64,000 nucleotides of DNA from Paludibacteraceae bacterium (GTDB lineage Bacteria; Bacteroidota; Bacteroidia; Bacteroidales; Paludibacteraceae). Below, one piece after another: positions 16,991 through 25,257 of the stretch. Where the stretch lies: the NCBI GenBank assembly GCA_017461505.1, contig JAFTXV010000007.1:434001-498000 (forward strand), given 5' to 3'. Below the pieces are notes generated by a model that worked only from the letters and a program-made list of their open reading frames with translations, ran no database searches and had not been told where the DNA came from. The position numbers and the translations under genes are program-made. The first letter of the stretch is position 1; each line of letters begins with the position of its first letter.

Positions 16991-17027
16991 AAAAACGACT
17001 ACCAAAGTTGGTAGTCGTTTTTATTTA
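16991..17027. terminator. Bidirectional terminator between the DUF4270 gene and gcvH
   Basis: aaaaacgactaccaa (16991-17005) and ttggtagtcgttttt (17008-17022) are exact complements with a 2-base loop. A/T runs on both sides let it serve the two convergent genes. Confidence 0.88.
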
Positions 17028-17041
17028 TTTAGGGTAAAGAA

Positions 17042-17419
17042 TTATCCAATAAATGCTTGGTAGCCTTCAGCATCGAGCAATGTGTCTAATTCATCAGGAT
17101 TAGCTACGCTGATTTTGATCATCCAGCCTTCTCCGTATGGGTCGTTGTTAACGAGTTCTGGTTGGTCGTTGATAGCCTCGTTGATAGCGAGTACCTCTCC
17201 TGCAACAGGCATATTCAAGTCGCTAACAGTCTTAACAGCTTCTACAGAACCGAAAACTTCGTTTTGCTCAAGTGTTTCACCCTCGGTATTGATGTCTACG
17301 AAGACGATTTCACCAAGTTCAGATTGTGCGTAGTCTGTGATACCAACATACGCTTCGTTTCCTTCTACACGGATCCATTCGTGCTCCTTTGTGTAGCGAA
17401 GATTAGATGGAGTATTCAT
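17042..17419 (-). CDS. gcvH: Glycine cleavage system H protein
   Basis: Lipoyl-carrier protein that shuttles the aminomethyl group between the P, T and L proteins of the glycine cleavage complex. 125 aa, with the lipoylation site in FGSVEAVKTVSDL (Lys63) and the usual N-terminus LRYTKEHEWIRVEG. No gcvP or gcvT is nearby. It lies downstream of the SUMF1 lipoprotein gene on the same strand but is separated from it by a strong hairpin, and no clear TAnnTTTG box was found, so its promoter is unknown. Confidence 0.95.
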   Translation of the reverse strand: MNTPSNLRYTKEHEWIRVEGNEAYVGITDYAQSELGEIVFVDINTEGETLEQNEVFGSVEAVKTVSDLNMPVAGEVLAINEAINDQPELVNNDPYGEGWMIKISVANPDELDTLLDAEGYQAFIG

Positions 17420-17460
17420 AATAATATAGTATTAAATAGAGTTAAAATGTCAATATAGGC

Positions 17461-17485
17461 AATGAGGCTCTTGCGGAGCCTCATT
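17461..17485 (-). terminator. Hairpin downstream of the SUMF1 lipoprotein gene
   Basis: aatgaggctc (17461-17470) and gagcctcatt (17476-17485) pair exactly around ttgcg. The T-run after it is weak, so termination may be partial and allow read-through into gcvH. Confidence 0.65.
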
Positions 17486-17495
17486 GAATAGGATT

Positions 17496-19139
17496 TTATT
17501 GTTGACCTAACATACTCATTGCGCAGCGGAATCCGACGGTCTTAGAAGACTCGCTTTGATCCATGTAGCGACGAGTAGTAGGGTTGAGCCAATAGATACG
17601 ATCGTTCCAAGAACCACCTTTGTACACACGTGAGTTGTTGTTGATACGTGGCACGAGGACATCAGATGGGTCAAACTTAACATTTTCCATTTGTTCGATG
17701 GTCAAACCAGTGGTATCTAAAGGATAATCGGTAGCAAAAGTAGAACCTGCATCTCCGTCGCGGAAATTACGTTTATCGTCTTCGCCCTTGAACTCAACAG
17801 CCAAAGCACCTACAGCAGTCTTAACTGGTGTGCCGTCTGCATTGCGTTGCAACTTGGTGTAGATATTACCGCGATAAGGGTTATACTCATTAGCTTCTTC
17901 GAATGTAGTCTCTCGGTAAACATCCAATACCCACTCGTTGACGTTACCAGCCATGTTGTAAAGACCGAAGTCGTTAGGTGCATAAGCATCCACTGGTGCG
18001 GTAAATACATATCCATCATTAGCAGCTCCAGCCACTCCCATCAAATCACCTCGACCACGGATGAAGTTAGCTGCCATTTGACCTTTTTGTACTTTACCTA
18101 AGTCGCGTGGATGGAAGCCAGACCATGGATATATTTTCCCCTCTGCAGGCACTCCCTCTTCGCTTTGTGCGATAGGAGCAAAAGCAGCATATTCCCACTC
18201 AGCCTCAGTAGGAAGACGGTAGCCAATAACCAAGATACCGTCCGCGGTATTGACTTTGCGTGGTTCGCCATAAGCATCTATACGATTAGCTGTTCCCATG
18301 GTAGGTTGGTATTGTGCATCGTAGAGATATTTCTCGGTATTGAATACAAACTGATCACGTACCCACTCGTATGGTAATTGGAACATGGTTACCAATTCGC
18401 CTGCCTCTTCACCTTCGGAGATATATCCGTTGGCTTCAGCTACTTCGAGTGGCACTTGCACCTCTTGTTTTTGATATTTAGCATACTCTGGGTGCTCAAA
18501 GTTCTCTAACAAGAAAGCATCAATATCCTCCTCTGTGAAGCAGAAGTTAGGGTTGAGGTAGGTATAAGGAAGTTGCTCAATATACTTACCAGACACGAGT
18601 GCCAACTCGTTGACACGGTCGGTACGCCATTGGCAATATGCCATAGCTTGATCCCAAGATACACCAACTACAGGATAGAAACTGTAGGCAGGATGGCGGA
18701 AATAATTCTCAATCATAGGATCATTGTATGCCATTTCGTCTCTCCATACGGTAGTATCAGGCAATGTAGCTTTTGCTAACTCTGGATTTACTTTGCCAAA
18801 GACAAATTCCATCCATTGCACATACTCTCTCCAAGCGATGTTGGTAACCTCGTACTTATCCATATAGAATGAACTTACGGTGAGGCTACGACGTTGGTTG
18901 TTGCGAGGAGCGGTGATAAACTCATCCATTTGACCGATGGTGAATGTACCTCCAGCAATTGGCAACATACCAGTAGGTGTAGATGACACGGCAGCCTCGT
19001 AAGCTTCGAAACGAGTAGTGTTGTTGTCAAAAGTTTTCCAACCAGTTTGGAAAGATGTCTTGGTGTTCAAATCGCGTGATTGGCATGCGCTAAAAACAAC
19101 GGCCATCACAAGGATTACAATTTTCGAGATTGTCTTCAT
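17496..19139 (-). CDS. SUMF1-domain lipoprotein, GldJ/GldK-like
   Basis: A 547-aa lipoprotein (signal MKTISKIVILVMAVVFSAC, Cys19) with a formylglycine-generating-enzyme fold: MLPIAGGTFTIGQMDEF, SFYMDKYEVTNIAWREYVQWM, HPAYSFYPVVGVSWDQAMAYCQWRTDRVNE, RLPTEAEWEYAAFAP, GLYNMAGNVNEWVLDVY and VYKGGSWNDR are in order. This layout, with the long insertion before the RLPTEAEWEYAA motif, matches the Bacteroidota gliding and type IX secretion lipoproteins GldJ and GldK/PorK more than catalytic FGEs. No gldLMN/porLMN genes follow, which favours a GldJ-like or orphan paralog. I chose the ATG at 19139 for its signal peptide; a frame from 19190 would add 17 residues. A -7 box TAATTTTG lies at 19195-19188. 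Confidence 0.8.
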   Translation of the reverse strand: MKTISKIVILVMAVVFSACQSRDLNTKTSFQTGWKTFDNNTTRFEAYEAAVSSTPTGMLPIAGGTFTIGQMDEFITAPRNNQRRSLTVSSFYMDKYEVTNIAWREYVQWMEFVFGKVNPELAKATLPDTTVWRDEMAYNDPMIENYFRHPAYSFYPVVGVSWDQAMAYCQWRTDRVNELALVSGKYIEQLPYTYLNPNFCFTEEDIDAFLLENFEHPEYAKYQKQEVQVPLEVAEANGYISEGEEAGELVTMFQLPYEWVRDQFVFNTEKYLYDAQYQPTMGTANRIDAYGEPRKVNTADGILVIGYRLPTEAEWEYAAFAPIAQSEEGVPAEGKIYPWSGFHPRDLGKVQKGQMAANFIRGRGDLMGVAGAANDGYVFTAPVDAYAPNDFGLYNMAGNVNEWVLDVYRETTFEEANEYNPYRGNIYTKLQRNADGTPVKTAVGALAVEFKGEDDKRNFRDGDAGSTFATDYPLDTTGLTIEQMENVKFDPSDVLVPRINNNSRVYKGGSWNDRIYWLNPTTRRYMDQSESSKTVGFRCAMSMLGQQ

Positions 19140-19320
19140 ATTTTTAAAATAAATTATATTTCTGCGAAGAAAAATAGTTTCAGCCCGCAAAATTACAAAA
19201 AAAAAGTGAAATACACTAATTTTTCAAAGAAAAAGTGTCTAAAAAATGTATTAAAGACAAAAAACGCCCTCTTTTTCATACTTTTTGGCCTAAAAATTCG
19301 TATAATCAACAGATTTTTTG

Positions 19321-19328
19321 TACCTTTG
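19321..19328 (+). promoter_or_regulatory. -7 element of the folP-cdaA-metG operon
   Basis: TACCTTTG at 19321-19328; the position 20 bp upstream reads TTCG, a weak -33 match. The folP ATG at 19337 is only 9 bases beyond the box, so the message would have almost no leader. Confidence 0.6.
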
Positions 19329-19336
19329 CAGGTCAA

Positions 19337-20188
19337 ATGCTGTTGAAAGTGCAAGATAGTCGGTTGATGGATTTGTCGTTACCTCGCGTGATGGCAATTA
19401 TCAATGTGTCGCCAGATAGTTTTTATACGTCGGTATATGAGAATGTAGAGGCGACAAGGCGATTAGGCGATGAGGTAGTGTTGTTGGATGCGGTGCAGCG
19501 TGCTTTGGATGAAGGGGCGGACATATTGGATATAGGTGCTTGTAGTACTCGACCTGGTTCCACGCCTGTGGATGCAGCAGTAGAGTGGGAGCGATTGGAG
19601 TGGGCATTGAAGTTGGTTCGTTCGCATTTTCCAGATGCAGTGGTATCGGTGGATACTTTTCGAGCAGATGTGGCAGAGAAGGCCATTGGCTTAGGTGTGA
19701 ATATTATTAACGATGTATCAGGTGGAGATGTGGATGCGAGGATGTGGGATGTGGTTGCGAAACACGATGTTCCATATATCCTAACTCTTGCTCAAGAGTT
19801 GCGCAAAGGTGGCGAAAAAGAAGGGTATGACTATACGATGAGTGAGGTGTTGCGTTTCTTTGAGGAGCGATTGGATCGATTGCATCGTATGGGGGTGAAA
19901 GATGTGGTGCTGGATCCTGGTTTTGGTTTTGGCAAGACACTGGAGGATAATTACACGATACTAAGAGAGATGGAAGTGCTAAAGGTGTTGCATGCACCTG
20001 TGTTGGTTGGCGTGTCGCGTAAGTCAATGTTATATAAACCATTAGGACTTGAGTCGAAGGATGTATTGCCAGCTACTATAGCGGCTCAAGTGATGGCTTT
20101 GGAGCGTGGAGCAAATATCTTGCGTGTTCATGATGTAGCAGCTGCTAAGCAAGCGATTCAAATAGTACAACTAACCCATAAAAACTAA
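19337..20188 (+). CDS. folP: Dihydropteroate synthase
   Basis: Condenses 6-hydroxymethyl-dihydropterin pyrophosphate with p-aminobenzoate in folate synthesis; the target of sulfonamides. Family motifs: VMAIINVSPDSFY near the start, DEGADILDIGACSTRPGS (about residues 58-75), SVDTFRADVAEKA, NIINDVSGG, VVLDPGFGFGKTLEDNY and VGVSRKSMLYK. From the ATG at 19337 the protein is 283 aa and includes the LLKVQDSRLMDLS strand that precedes the TIM barrel in Bacteroidales homologs, so I prefer it to the ATG at 19367. A longer frame from 19235 would span the promoter. cdaA follows 17 bases downstream. Confidence 0.93.
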   Translation: MLLKVQDSRLMDLSLPRVMAIINVSPDSFYTSVYENVEATRRLGDEVVLLDAVQRALDEGADILDIGACSTRPGSTPVDAAVEWERLEWALKLVRSHFPDAVVSVDTFRADVAEKAIGLGVNIINDVSGGDVDARMWDVVAKHDVPYILTLAQELRKGGEKEGYDYTMSEVLRFFEERLDRLHRMGVKDVVLDPGFGFGKTLEDNYTILREMEVLKVLHAPVLVGVSRKSMLYKPLGLESKDVLPATIAAQVMALERGANILRVHDVAAAKQAIQIVQLTHKN

Positions 20189-20205
20189 TAAACTCATAAA
20201 CTAAG

Positions 20206-21000
20206 ATGTTGCTAGGAATAAAAGATATTATTGACATTCTGTTGGTGGCGTTTATTCTATTTGCCATTTATCGCATACTGAGACGTTCGGGTGCGAGTAA
20301 CTTGATATGGGGTATATTGGCGTTTGTGATAGCATGGTTATTAGTTAGTTATGTATTTCATTTGGAATTGACAAGTGGTATTTTTGACCGTTTTGTAAGT
20401 GTGGGTGCGATTGCCTTGATTGTGATATTCCAAGAAGAGATTCGCAGTTTCTTTTACCGTGTAGGTTCTCGCTTTAATGTGGAACAGATCAAGGATCGTT
20501 GGTCGCGTTTAGGGCAAAAGCAAAACGTTCAGCAGCAGGTAGATGCGGTGTTGAATGCTTGTGTACACATGTCTGCGAGCAAGACGGGTGCATTGATAGT
20601 GATTACTAAGGAACAAGAGTTGAATGCGTTTGCTGACACAGGTGAGATGGTGGATGCGGCTCTCTCGACTCGATTGATTGAAAATATCTTCTTTAAGAAT
20701 ACTCCTCTGCATGATGGTGCATTGATTATTCATAATGGGCGTATTTGGTCTGCGGCTTGTATTCTACCTGTGTCTAAACGTACGGATTTGCCTAAGCGCT
20801 ATGGTTTGCGTCATCGTGCTGCGATAGGATTGACCGAAAAGACGGATGCGATGGCTATTGTGGTGTCGGAAGAGACGGGTAAGATTTCTGTGGCGAAGGG
20901 TGAAGATATTCACACTGTGACACAAGAGGAATTAAAGAGTTATCTTTTGCAAGTGTTTGGTGCTGAATTAAATGCTGAAGAGAAGCGAGATAATAAATAG
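20206..21000 (+). CDS. cdaA: Diadenylate cyclase CdaA (membrane-bound DAC)
   Basis: Makes the second messenger c-di-AMP from two ATP. 264 aa with three N-terminal membrane segments (about residues 8-25, 31-50 and 62-77), a short coiled segment, and a DAC domain. The catalytic DGA motif is at 170-172 (PLHDGALII) and the RHR motif at 202-204 (GLRHRAAIG). Next to folP and upstream of metG; folP-cdaA adjacency is common in Bacteroidota, while the cdaR-glmM partners of Firmicutes are absent. Confidence 0.93.
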   Translation: MLLGIKDIIDILLVAFILFAIYRILRRSGASNLIWGILAFVIAWLLVSYVFHLELTSGIFDRFVSVGAIALIVIFQEEIRSFFYRVGSRFNVEQIKDRWSRLGQKQNVQQQVDAVLNACVHMSASKTGALIVITKEQELNAFADTGEMVDAALSTRLIENIFFKNTPLHDGALIIHNGRIWSAACILPVSKRTDLPKRYGLRHRAAIGLTEKTDAMAIVVSEETGKISVAKGEDIHTVTQEELKSYLLQVFGAELNAEEKRDNK

Positions 21001-21022
21001 GATAAAAATAAATAATATACAT

Positions 21023-23098
21023 ATGACATTTCAACGAACACTAGTAACAACAGCCCTTCCTTATGCCAATGGTCCAGTGCATATCGGACACTTGGCGGGT
21101 GTGTATGTGCCAGCAGACATTTATGTTCGTTATCTGCGTTTGAAAGGCGAAAATGTGCTTTTTGTAGGCGGTAGCGACGAGCATGGTGTACCTGTTACTA
21201 TTCGTGCACGCAAAGAGGGTATCACTACTCAAGAGGTGGTAGATCGCTACCACAAAATTATCAAGGATTCTTTTGAAGGTTTTGGCATCTCGTTTGATGT
21301 GTATTCACGTACCACAAGTAAGATTCATCACCAATTGGCATCTGACTTTTTCCGCAAATTGTATGACGATGGCAAGTTTGTAGAGCAGACTTCGGAGCAG
21401 TTTTATGACCCTGAGACTCAGGAGTTTCTGACTGATCGTAATATCCGTGGTGAGTGTCCACGTTGCCACGCTGCGGGAGCATATGGTGACCAATGTGAGA
21501 AGTGTGGTGCCACTCTTTCTCCAGATGAATTGATCAATCCATATAACGCTATCAATGGCAATGCGTTGACCAAGAAAGAGACGAAGCACTGGTATCTTCC
21601 TCTTGACCAATATCAACAATGGTTGGAGGAGTGGATATTGCAAGATCATAAAGAGTGGCGTCCAAACGTATATGGTCAGTGCAAATCATGGTTGGATGGC
21701 GGTTTGCGTCCTCGCGCCGTGACCCGTGACTTGGATTGGGGTATCCCTGTGCCAGTAGAGGGTGCAGAGGGAAAAGTGCTCTACGTATGGTTTGATGCAC
21801 CCATCGGCTATATATCTAATACTAAGGAACTTTGCGATGCAAAGCCTGAGCAGTTTGGCAATTGGGAGACATGGTGGAAAGATCCATCTACTCGTTTGAT
21901 TCACTTTATTGGTAAAGATAATATTGTATTCCACTGTATCGTCTTCCCAACGATGTTGAAGGCAGAAGGCAGCTATATTGTGCCAGATAATGTGCCATCT
22001 AATGAGTTCTTGAATCTAGAAGGTGATAAGATATCTACTTCTCGCAACTGGGCAGTATGGTTGAATGAATATCTAGTAGATTTCCCTGGTAAACAGGATG
22101 TTTTGCGTTATGTTCTGACAGCTAATGCACCAGAGACAAAGGATAATGACTTTACTTGGGCAGACTTCCAAGCACGTAATAACAATGAACTTGTGGCTAT
22201 TTATGGTAACTTTGTGAACCGTGCATTGGTGCTTACGAAGAAGTATTTTGATGGCAAAGTGCCAGCTGCAGGTGTGTTCAACGAGTATGACCAAGCGACT
22301 ATTGCAGAGTTCCAAAATGTGAAGGCGGAGGTAGAGAAGTTGCTAGGTGACTTCCGTTTCCGCGATGCCCAAAAAGAGGCAATGAACTTGGCTCGTATTG
22401 GTAACAAATATTTGGCAGATACTGAGCCATGGAAGGTGGCAAAAACCGATATGGAGCGTACTGCAACTATCTTGCACTTGGCATTGCAAATCGCTGCAAA
22501 TCTGAGTATTGCGTTTGAACCATTCTTGCCATTCTCTTCTGCTAAGTTGCGTGGAATGTTGTCCATGCCAGAGGTTGATTGGGAGGCTCTGGGTAATATC
22601 GATTTGTTGCAAGAAGGTCAAGAGCTGGGCGAAGTGAGCCTGCTCTTTGAGAAGATTGAGGATGCCACTATTCAAGCTCAACTGGATCGTTTGGCAAATA
22701 TCAAAGCAGCTAATGAAGAGGCAGAGAAGCAAGAGGCGTTGAAGAATTGGAAGCCAGAGGCTATCAAAGAGGCAACTACTTTCGATGACTTCTGTAAGAT
22801 GGATATTCGTGTGGCTACAGTGCTTGATTGTCAGCCAGTTAAGAAGTCAGACCGTTTGCTTCAATTCCGTTTGGATGATGGAATGGGTGGTCGTACCATC
22901 TTGTCGGGTATTGCACAAAGTTATCCTGACCCTTCGGTATTGGTGGGCAAACAAGTGTTGTTTATCGCCAATTTCCCACCTCGCAAGATGATGGGTATCG
23001 AGTCGCAGGGTATGATATTGTCGGCAGTGGATGCTGATGGTAAGTTGGTGGTAACGACAGTGACTGCTCCTGTGAAGAACGGTAGTCAGGTGGGATAG
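21023..23098 (+). CDS. metG: Methionyl-tRNA synthetase with C-terminal tRNA-binding domain
   Basis: Class I synthetase charging initiator and elongator tRNA-Met. HIGH is at residues 20-23 ([10 protein letters not shown]), the zinc knuckle is [18 protein letters not shown], the KMSKS-equivalent is [10 protein letters not shown], and the C-terminal 110 residues are a Trbp111-like OB fold ([26 protein letters not shown] ... [19 protein letters not shown]). 691 aa, the long dimeric form. I chose the ATG at 21023, 22 bases after the cdaA stop; a frame from 20972 would overlap cdaA. A terminator follows at 23175. Confidence 0.96.
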   Translation: MTFQRTLVTTALPYANGPVHIGHLAGVYVPADIYVRYLRLKGENVLFVGGSDEHGVPVTIRARKEGITTQEVVDRYHKIIKDSFEGFGISFDVYSRTTSKIHHQLASDFFRKLYDDGKFVEQTSEQFYDPETQEFLTDRNIRGECPRCHAAGAYGDQCEKCGATLSPDELINPYNAINGNALTKKETKHWYLPLDQYQQWLEEWILQDHKEWRPNVYGQCKSWLDGGLRPRAVTRDLDWGIPVPVEGAEGKVLYVWFDAPIGYISNTKELCDAKPEQFGNWETWWKDPSTRLIHFIGKDNIVFHCIVFPTMLKAEGSYIVPDNVPSNEFLNLEGDKISTSRNWAVWLNEYLVDFPGKQDVLRYVLTANAPETKDNDFTWADFQARNNNELVAIYGNFVNRALVLTKKYFDGKVPAAGVFNEYDQATIAEFQNVKAEVEKLLGDFRFRDAQKEAMNLARIGNKYLADTEPWKVAKTDMERTATILHLALQIAANLSIAFEPFLPFSSAKLRGMLSMPEVDWEALGNIDLLQEGQELGEVSLLFEKIEDATIQAQLDRLANIKAANEEAEKQEALKNWKPEAIKEATTFDDFCKMDIRVATVLDCQPVKKSDRLLQFRLDDGMGGRTILSGIAQSYPDPSVLVGKQVLFIANFPPRKMMGIESQGMILSAVDADGKLVVTTVTAPVKNGSQVG

Positions 23099-23174
23099 AA
23101 GCCCCCTCTAACTCCCCTAGGGGAGGGATGTTCTTAGCTAGATATTCCCTTTAAAGGGGGATGGAAATAGAAAG

Positions 23175-23202
23175 AAAACTGCCTTTCGGGGCAGTTTTTT
23201 TG
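23175..23202 (+). terminator. Rho-independent terminator of the folP-cdaA-metG operon
   Basis: aaaactgcc (23175-23183) pairs with ggcagtttt (23190-23198), followed by T residues. Confidence 0.88.
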
Positions 23203-23454
23203 TGGATTTTATTCTGTCAAAGAAGAGAGAGAAATCTTGTAGGATGTGTCGGTGAAGATATGGTGAAGGTTGCTGAATAACTAACTAATAACTAACTAAT
23301 CACTAAGTAATCACTAACTAATCACTAAGTAAAGGTAAGTGAAAGATAAGAAAAAGCCCCCTCCTAGCCTCCCCCTTGAGGGTGAGGAATTGACGCGTCA
23401 CGAATAAGAGAGGAGAAATAAATATGGAGTAAAGGTGAAGTTTTTGTGGAATTG

Positions 23455-23486
23455 TTTGCAGATATTAGAAATATTTAGTAATTTTG
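23455..23486 (+). promoter_or_regulatory. Promoter of the membrane-protein pair
   Basis: TTTG (23455-23458), 20 bp, TAATTTTG (23479-23486). The start codon is at 23542. Confidence 0.8.
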
Positions 23487-23541
23487 CAACCCCTTTGAGA
23501 AAGACGATTATTTATACTTATTTATTATACTTATTTAAATT

Positions 23542-24300
23542 ATGGAAAACCAATTATCAACATTTGTTTCCAATTCTAGGAAATGGCAGAATGCTGCGGG
23601 AGTACTGCTTGTAAGCTCTCTTGTGTTACGCCTTGTATCATCTTTTGTCTTAGAACAATTTAAACCATTTAATTCGTTGCAGATAGTTTTTCTATGGATG
23701 AGTTATATCCCTTGGTTTGCAGCGTTGCTGCGACTCGCAGCATGGATAGTTTTATATCAACTTGCTGTCAATAAGCCAACAAAAGTTGCATTATTGTCTA
23801 TAATTTTCTTTTGGATAAGCGGAGTGGTACCTCTAATACTGGAATATATCGGATATTCTTCCAACTTCGAATTGATTACACTTGAAACTTTGGGTTCGTC
23901 ATATACTATAGACTATTGCATTAGTTTGATTTTAATTTACTCGTATAGTTTGATTATTCGCAATAACTCTTTAGAGAAAGAAGATCGATCCTGGATTCAT
24001 ATATTTATGATTTGCATGATAGTCAATGCATCTTTTGCTTTATCAAGTGTTATTGCAGATTTAGTAATAGGTTCGCCAGCTGTTGACTATTGGTTTTGTT
24101 TTGAGAATAAGAGTCTAGGATGGGTAATAAATATTTTATATATCATTGCGTATTGGCGATTTGCACATTGTGCGGCGTTTGATAAAGCGAAAGAAGCAGA
24201 AGGTCCTGCGGAATATTCTTACTCACCATTCAACAAATATGTGGTAGGATTGTTTATAGCACTGGCATTAATGGCTGGAGTATTCTATCTTTTAATCTAA
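23542..24300 (+). CDS. Unknown polytopic membrane protein
   Basis: I do not recognise the family. 252 aa with six or seven hydrophobic segments (about residues 17-38, 45-73, 81-103, 120-138, 151-171, 190-206 and 232-250) separated by short polar loops, and a cytoplasm-like charged stretch (AFDKAKEAEGPAEYSYSPFNK) before the last segment. No catalytic motif is visible. A good promoter precedes it, and the next membrane-protein gene follows after 15 bases, so the two probably form a transcription unit ending at the 24944 terminator. Confidence 0.75.
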   Translation: MENQLSTFVSNSRKWQNAAGVLLVSSLVLRLVSSFVLEQFKPFNSLQIVFLWMSYIPWFAALLRLAAWIVLYQLAVNKPTKVALLSIIFFWISGVVPLILEYIGYSSNFELITLETLGSSYTIDYCISLILIYSYSLIIRNNSLEKEDRSWIHIFMICMIVNASFALSSVIADLVIGSPAVDYWFCFENKSLGWVINILYIIAYWRFAHCAAFDKAKEAEGPAEYSYSPFNKYVVGLFIALALMAGVFYLLI

Positions 24301-24315
24301 TAAATATTAATAATT

Positions 24316-24915
24316 ATGAAAAAGACATCCATGGTACAAAACGTATTGTCGTTTTTTCAACGTATAGAAAATAGTATTTGGGGTGAGCAAATCGTTTCCA
24401 ACAAATACTTTGCATCGCTGTCCATCATCTTGGTTGCACTTATAGGTGCCTTGGTTACTGGTGGTAAGATATTGAATTCAAATCCTGATTTGGATATAGA
24501 AGTATCGTTATATTCGGCTATAACTACTGTATTGGTTATTGCTGTGCTCAATATTTATGAGTCAATTATTGCGGCAGAGAATGCTAAGATTGCCATTTTG
24601 CGTTCTTTGTTAGTATTCGGTATGATTGTAGTTGCGTTTTTTGTAGGTGTTTTGACATCTGTCGTTCTTGCCATTATCATTGCCATTGCAGTAGCAATAA
24701 TAGCTCTGATTGTCATGGTAAAATTAGCACTTGGGGCATTAACAGGTGAACCTCGTCAGAAAGCAGAATTGCGCTCTAACGATATTATTGATTTCATGAC
24801 AGGCAATGATAAAAAAGAAGGTGAACTCTCTTCCGATGGGTTGACATTCTATGAAAAAGGAGGCAAGACATGGAAACGTGAGAGCACCTCATCTAACGAT
24901 TGGTACGAAGATTAA
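24316..24915 (+). CDS. Unknown membrane protein with polar C-terminal tail
   Basis: Not recognised. 199 aa: three or four hydrophobic segments (about residues 30-49, 67-88, 94-116 and 117-138) in the first 140 residues, then a soluble tail rich in charged residues (DIIDFMTGNDKKEGELSSDGLTFYEK and a final WYED). The N-terminal stretch SFFQRIENSIWGEQIVSNKYFASL looks like an interfacial helix. It lies 15 bases after the previous membrane-protein gene and is probably its functional partner. Confidence 0.75.
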   Translation: MKKTSMVQNVLSFFQRIENSIWGEQIVSNKYFASLSIILVALIGALVTGGKILNSNPDLDIEVSLYSAITTVLVIAVLNIYESIIAAENAKIAILRSLLVFGMIVVAFFVGVLTSVVLAIIIAIAVAIIALIVMVKLALGALTGEPRQKAELRSNDIIDFMTGNDKKEGELSSDGLTFYEKGGKTWKRESTSSNDWYED

Positions 24916-24943
24916 CTTTTTCGCGAAAGTAACTTGAAAATAC

Positions 24944-24987
24944 AACTCCGCATGATTGGCTATTTGGCTGATTGTGCGGAGTTTTTA
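24944..24987 (+). terminator. Terminator of the membrane-protein pair
   Basis: aactccgca (24944-24952) pairs with tgcggagtt (24975-24983), followed by T residues; the loop is 22 bases. Confidence 0.75.
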
Positions 24988-25071
24988 TCTGTTTGTATAG
25001 TGTGAGAAAATGGTTTATGCAACCGTTTGCGGAGAAATAAGAGGGGGATATTGGAAAAAAATGGGTAAAGT

Positions 25072-25103
25072 GTTGTGTATGTGAAAAAAAAGTAGTACTT
25101 TTG
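25072..25103 (+). promoter_or_regulatory. Promoter of the glycogen phosphorylase gene
   Basis: GTTG (25072-25075), 20 bp, TACTTTTG (25096-25103). The transcript would start near 25110, giving a leader of about 150 bases. Confidence 0.7.
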
Positions 25104-25135
25104 CAGCGTTTTTACGAGAAAAACCTACGAAAATC

Positions 25136-25196
25136 AAAGAGCCAAGACACATCAATGACGCTATTCAAGCGTTGAGATAACGGGTCTTGGTCTTTA
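25136..25196 (+). promoter_or_regulatory. Structured leader of the glycogen phosphorylase gene
   Basis: ccaagac (25142-25148) pairs with gtcttgg (25184-25190), and the stem continues outward through aaag/cttt with one mismatch or bulge. An inner hairpin acgc-tattcaa-gcgt lies at 25158-25172. The hairpin is between promoter and start codon, with no T-run directly after it, so it may affect translation or RNA stability more than termination. Confidence 0.5.
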
Positions 25197-25257
25197 GTTT
25201 TTAGCGAAAATAGTATATATTAATTAGAATAAAATATAATAAATAAATAATTAAATT

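Larger units (their letters stand above)
23099..23541. repeat. Repeat-rich spacer after metG
   Basis: No gene is seen. It holds a ccccctctaactcccctag unit (23099-23140), the metG terminator, ctaactaatca-type tandem repeats (23276-23330) followed by aaaggtaagtga, a second ccccctcctagcctccccc unit (23354-23390), and the promoter of the membrane-protein gene at 23542. Confidence 0.75.

Noticed and set aside
17496..19139. Catalytic formylglycine-generating enzyme
   Set aside because: The lipoprotein signal, the large insertion and the overall match to GldJ/GldK proteins argue for a structural role; no sulfatase gene is nearby.
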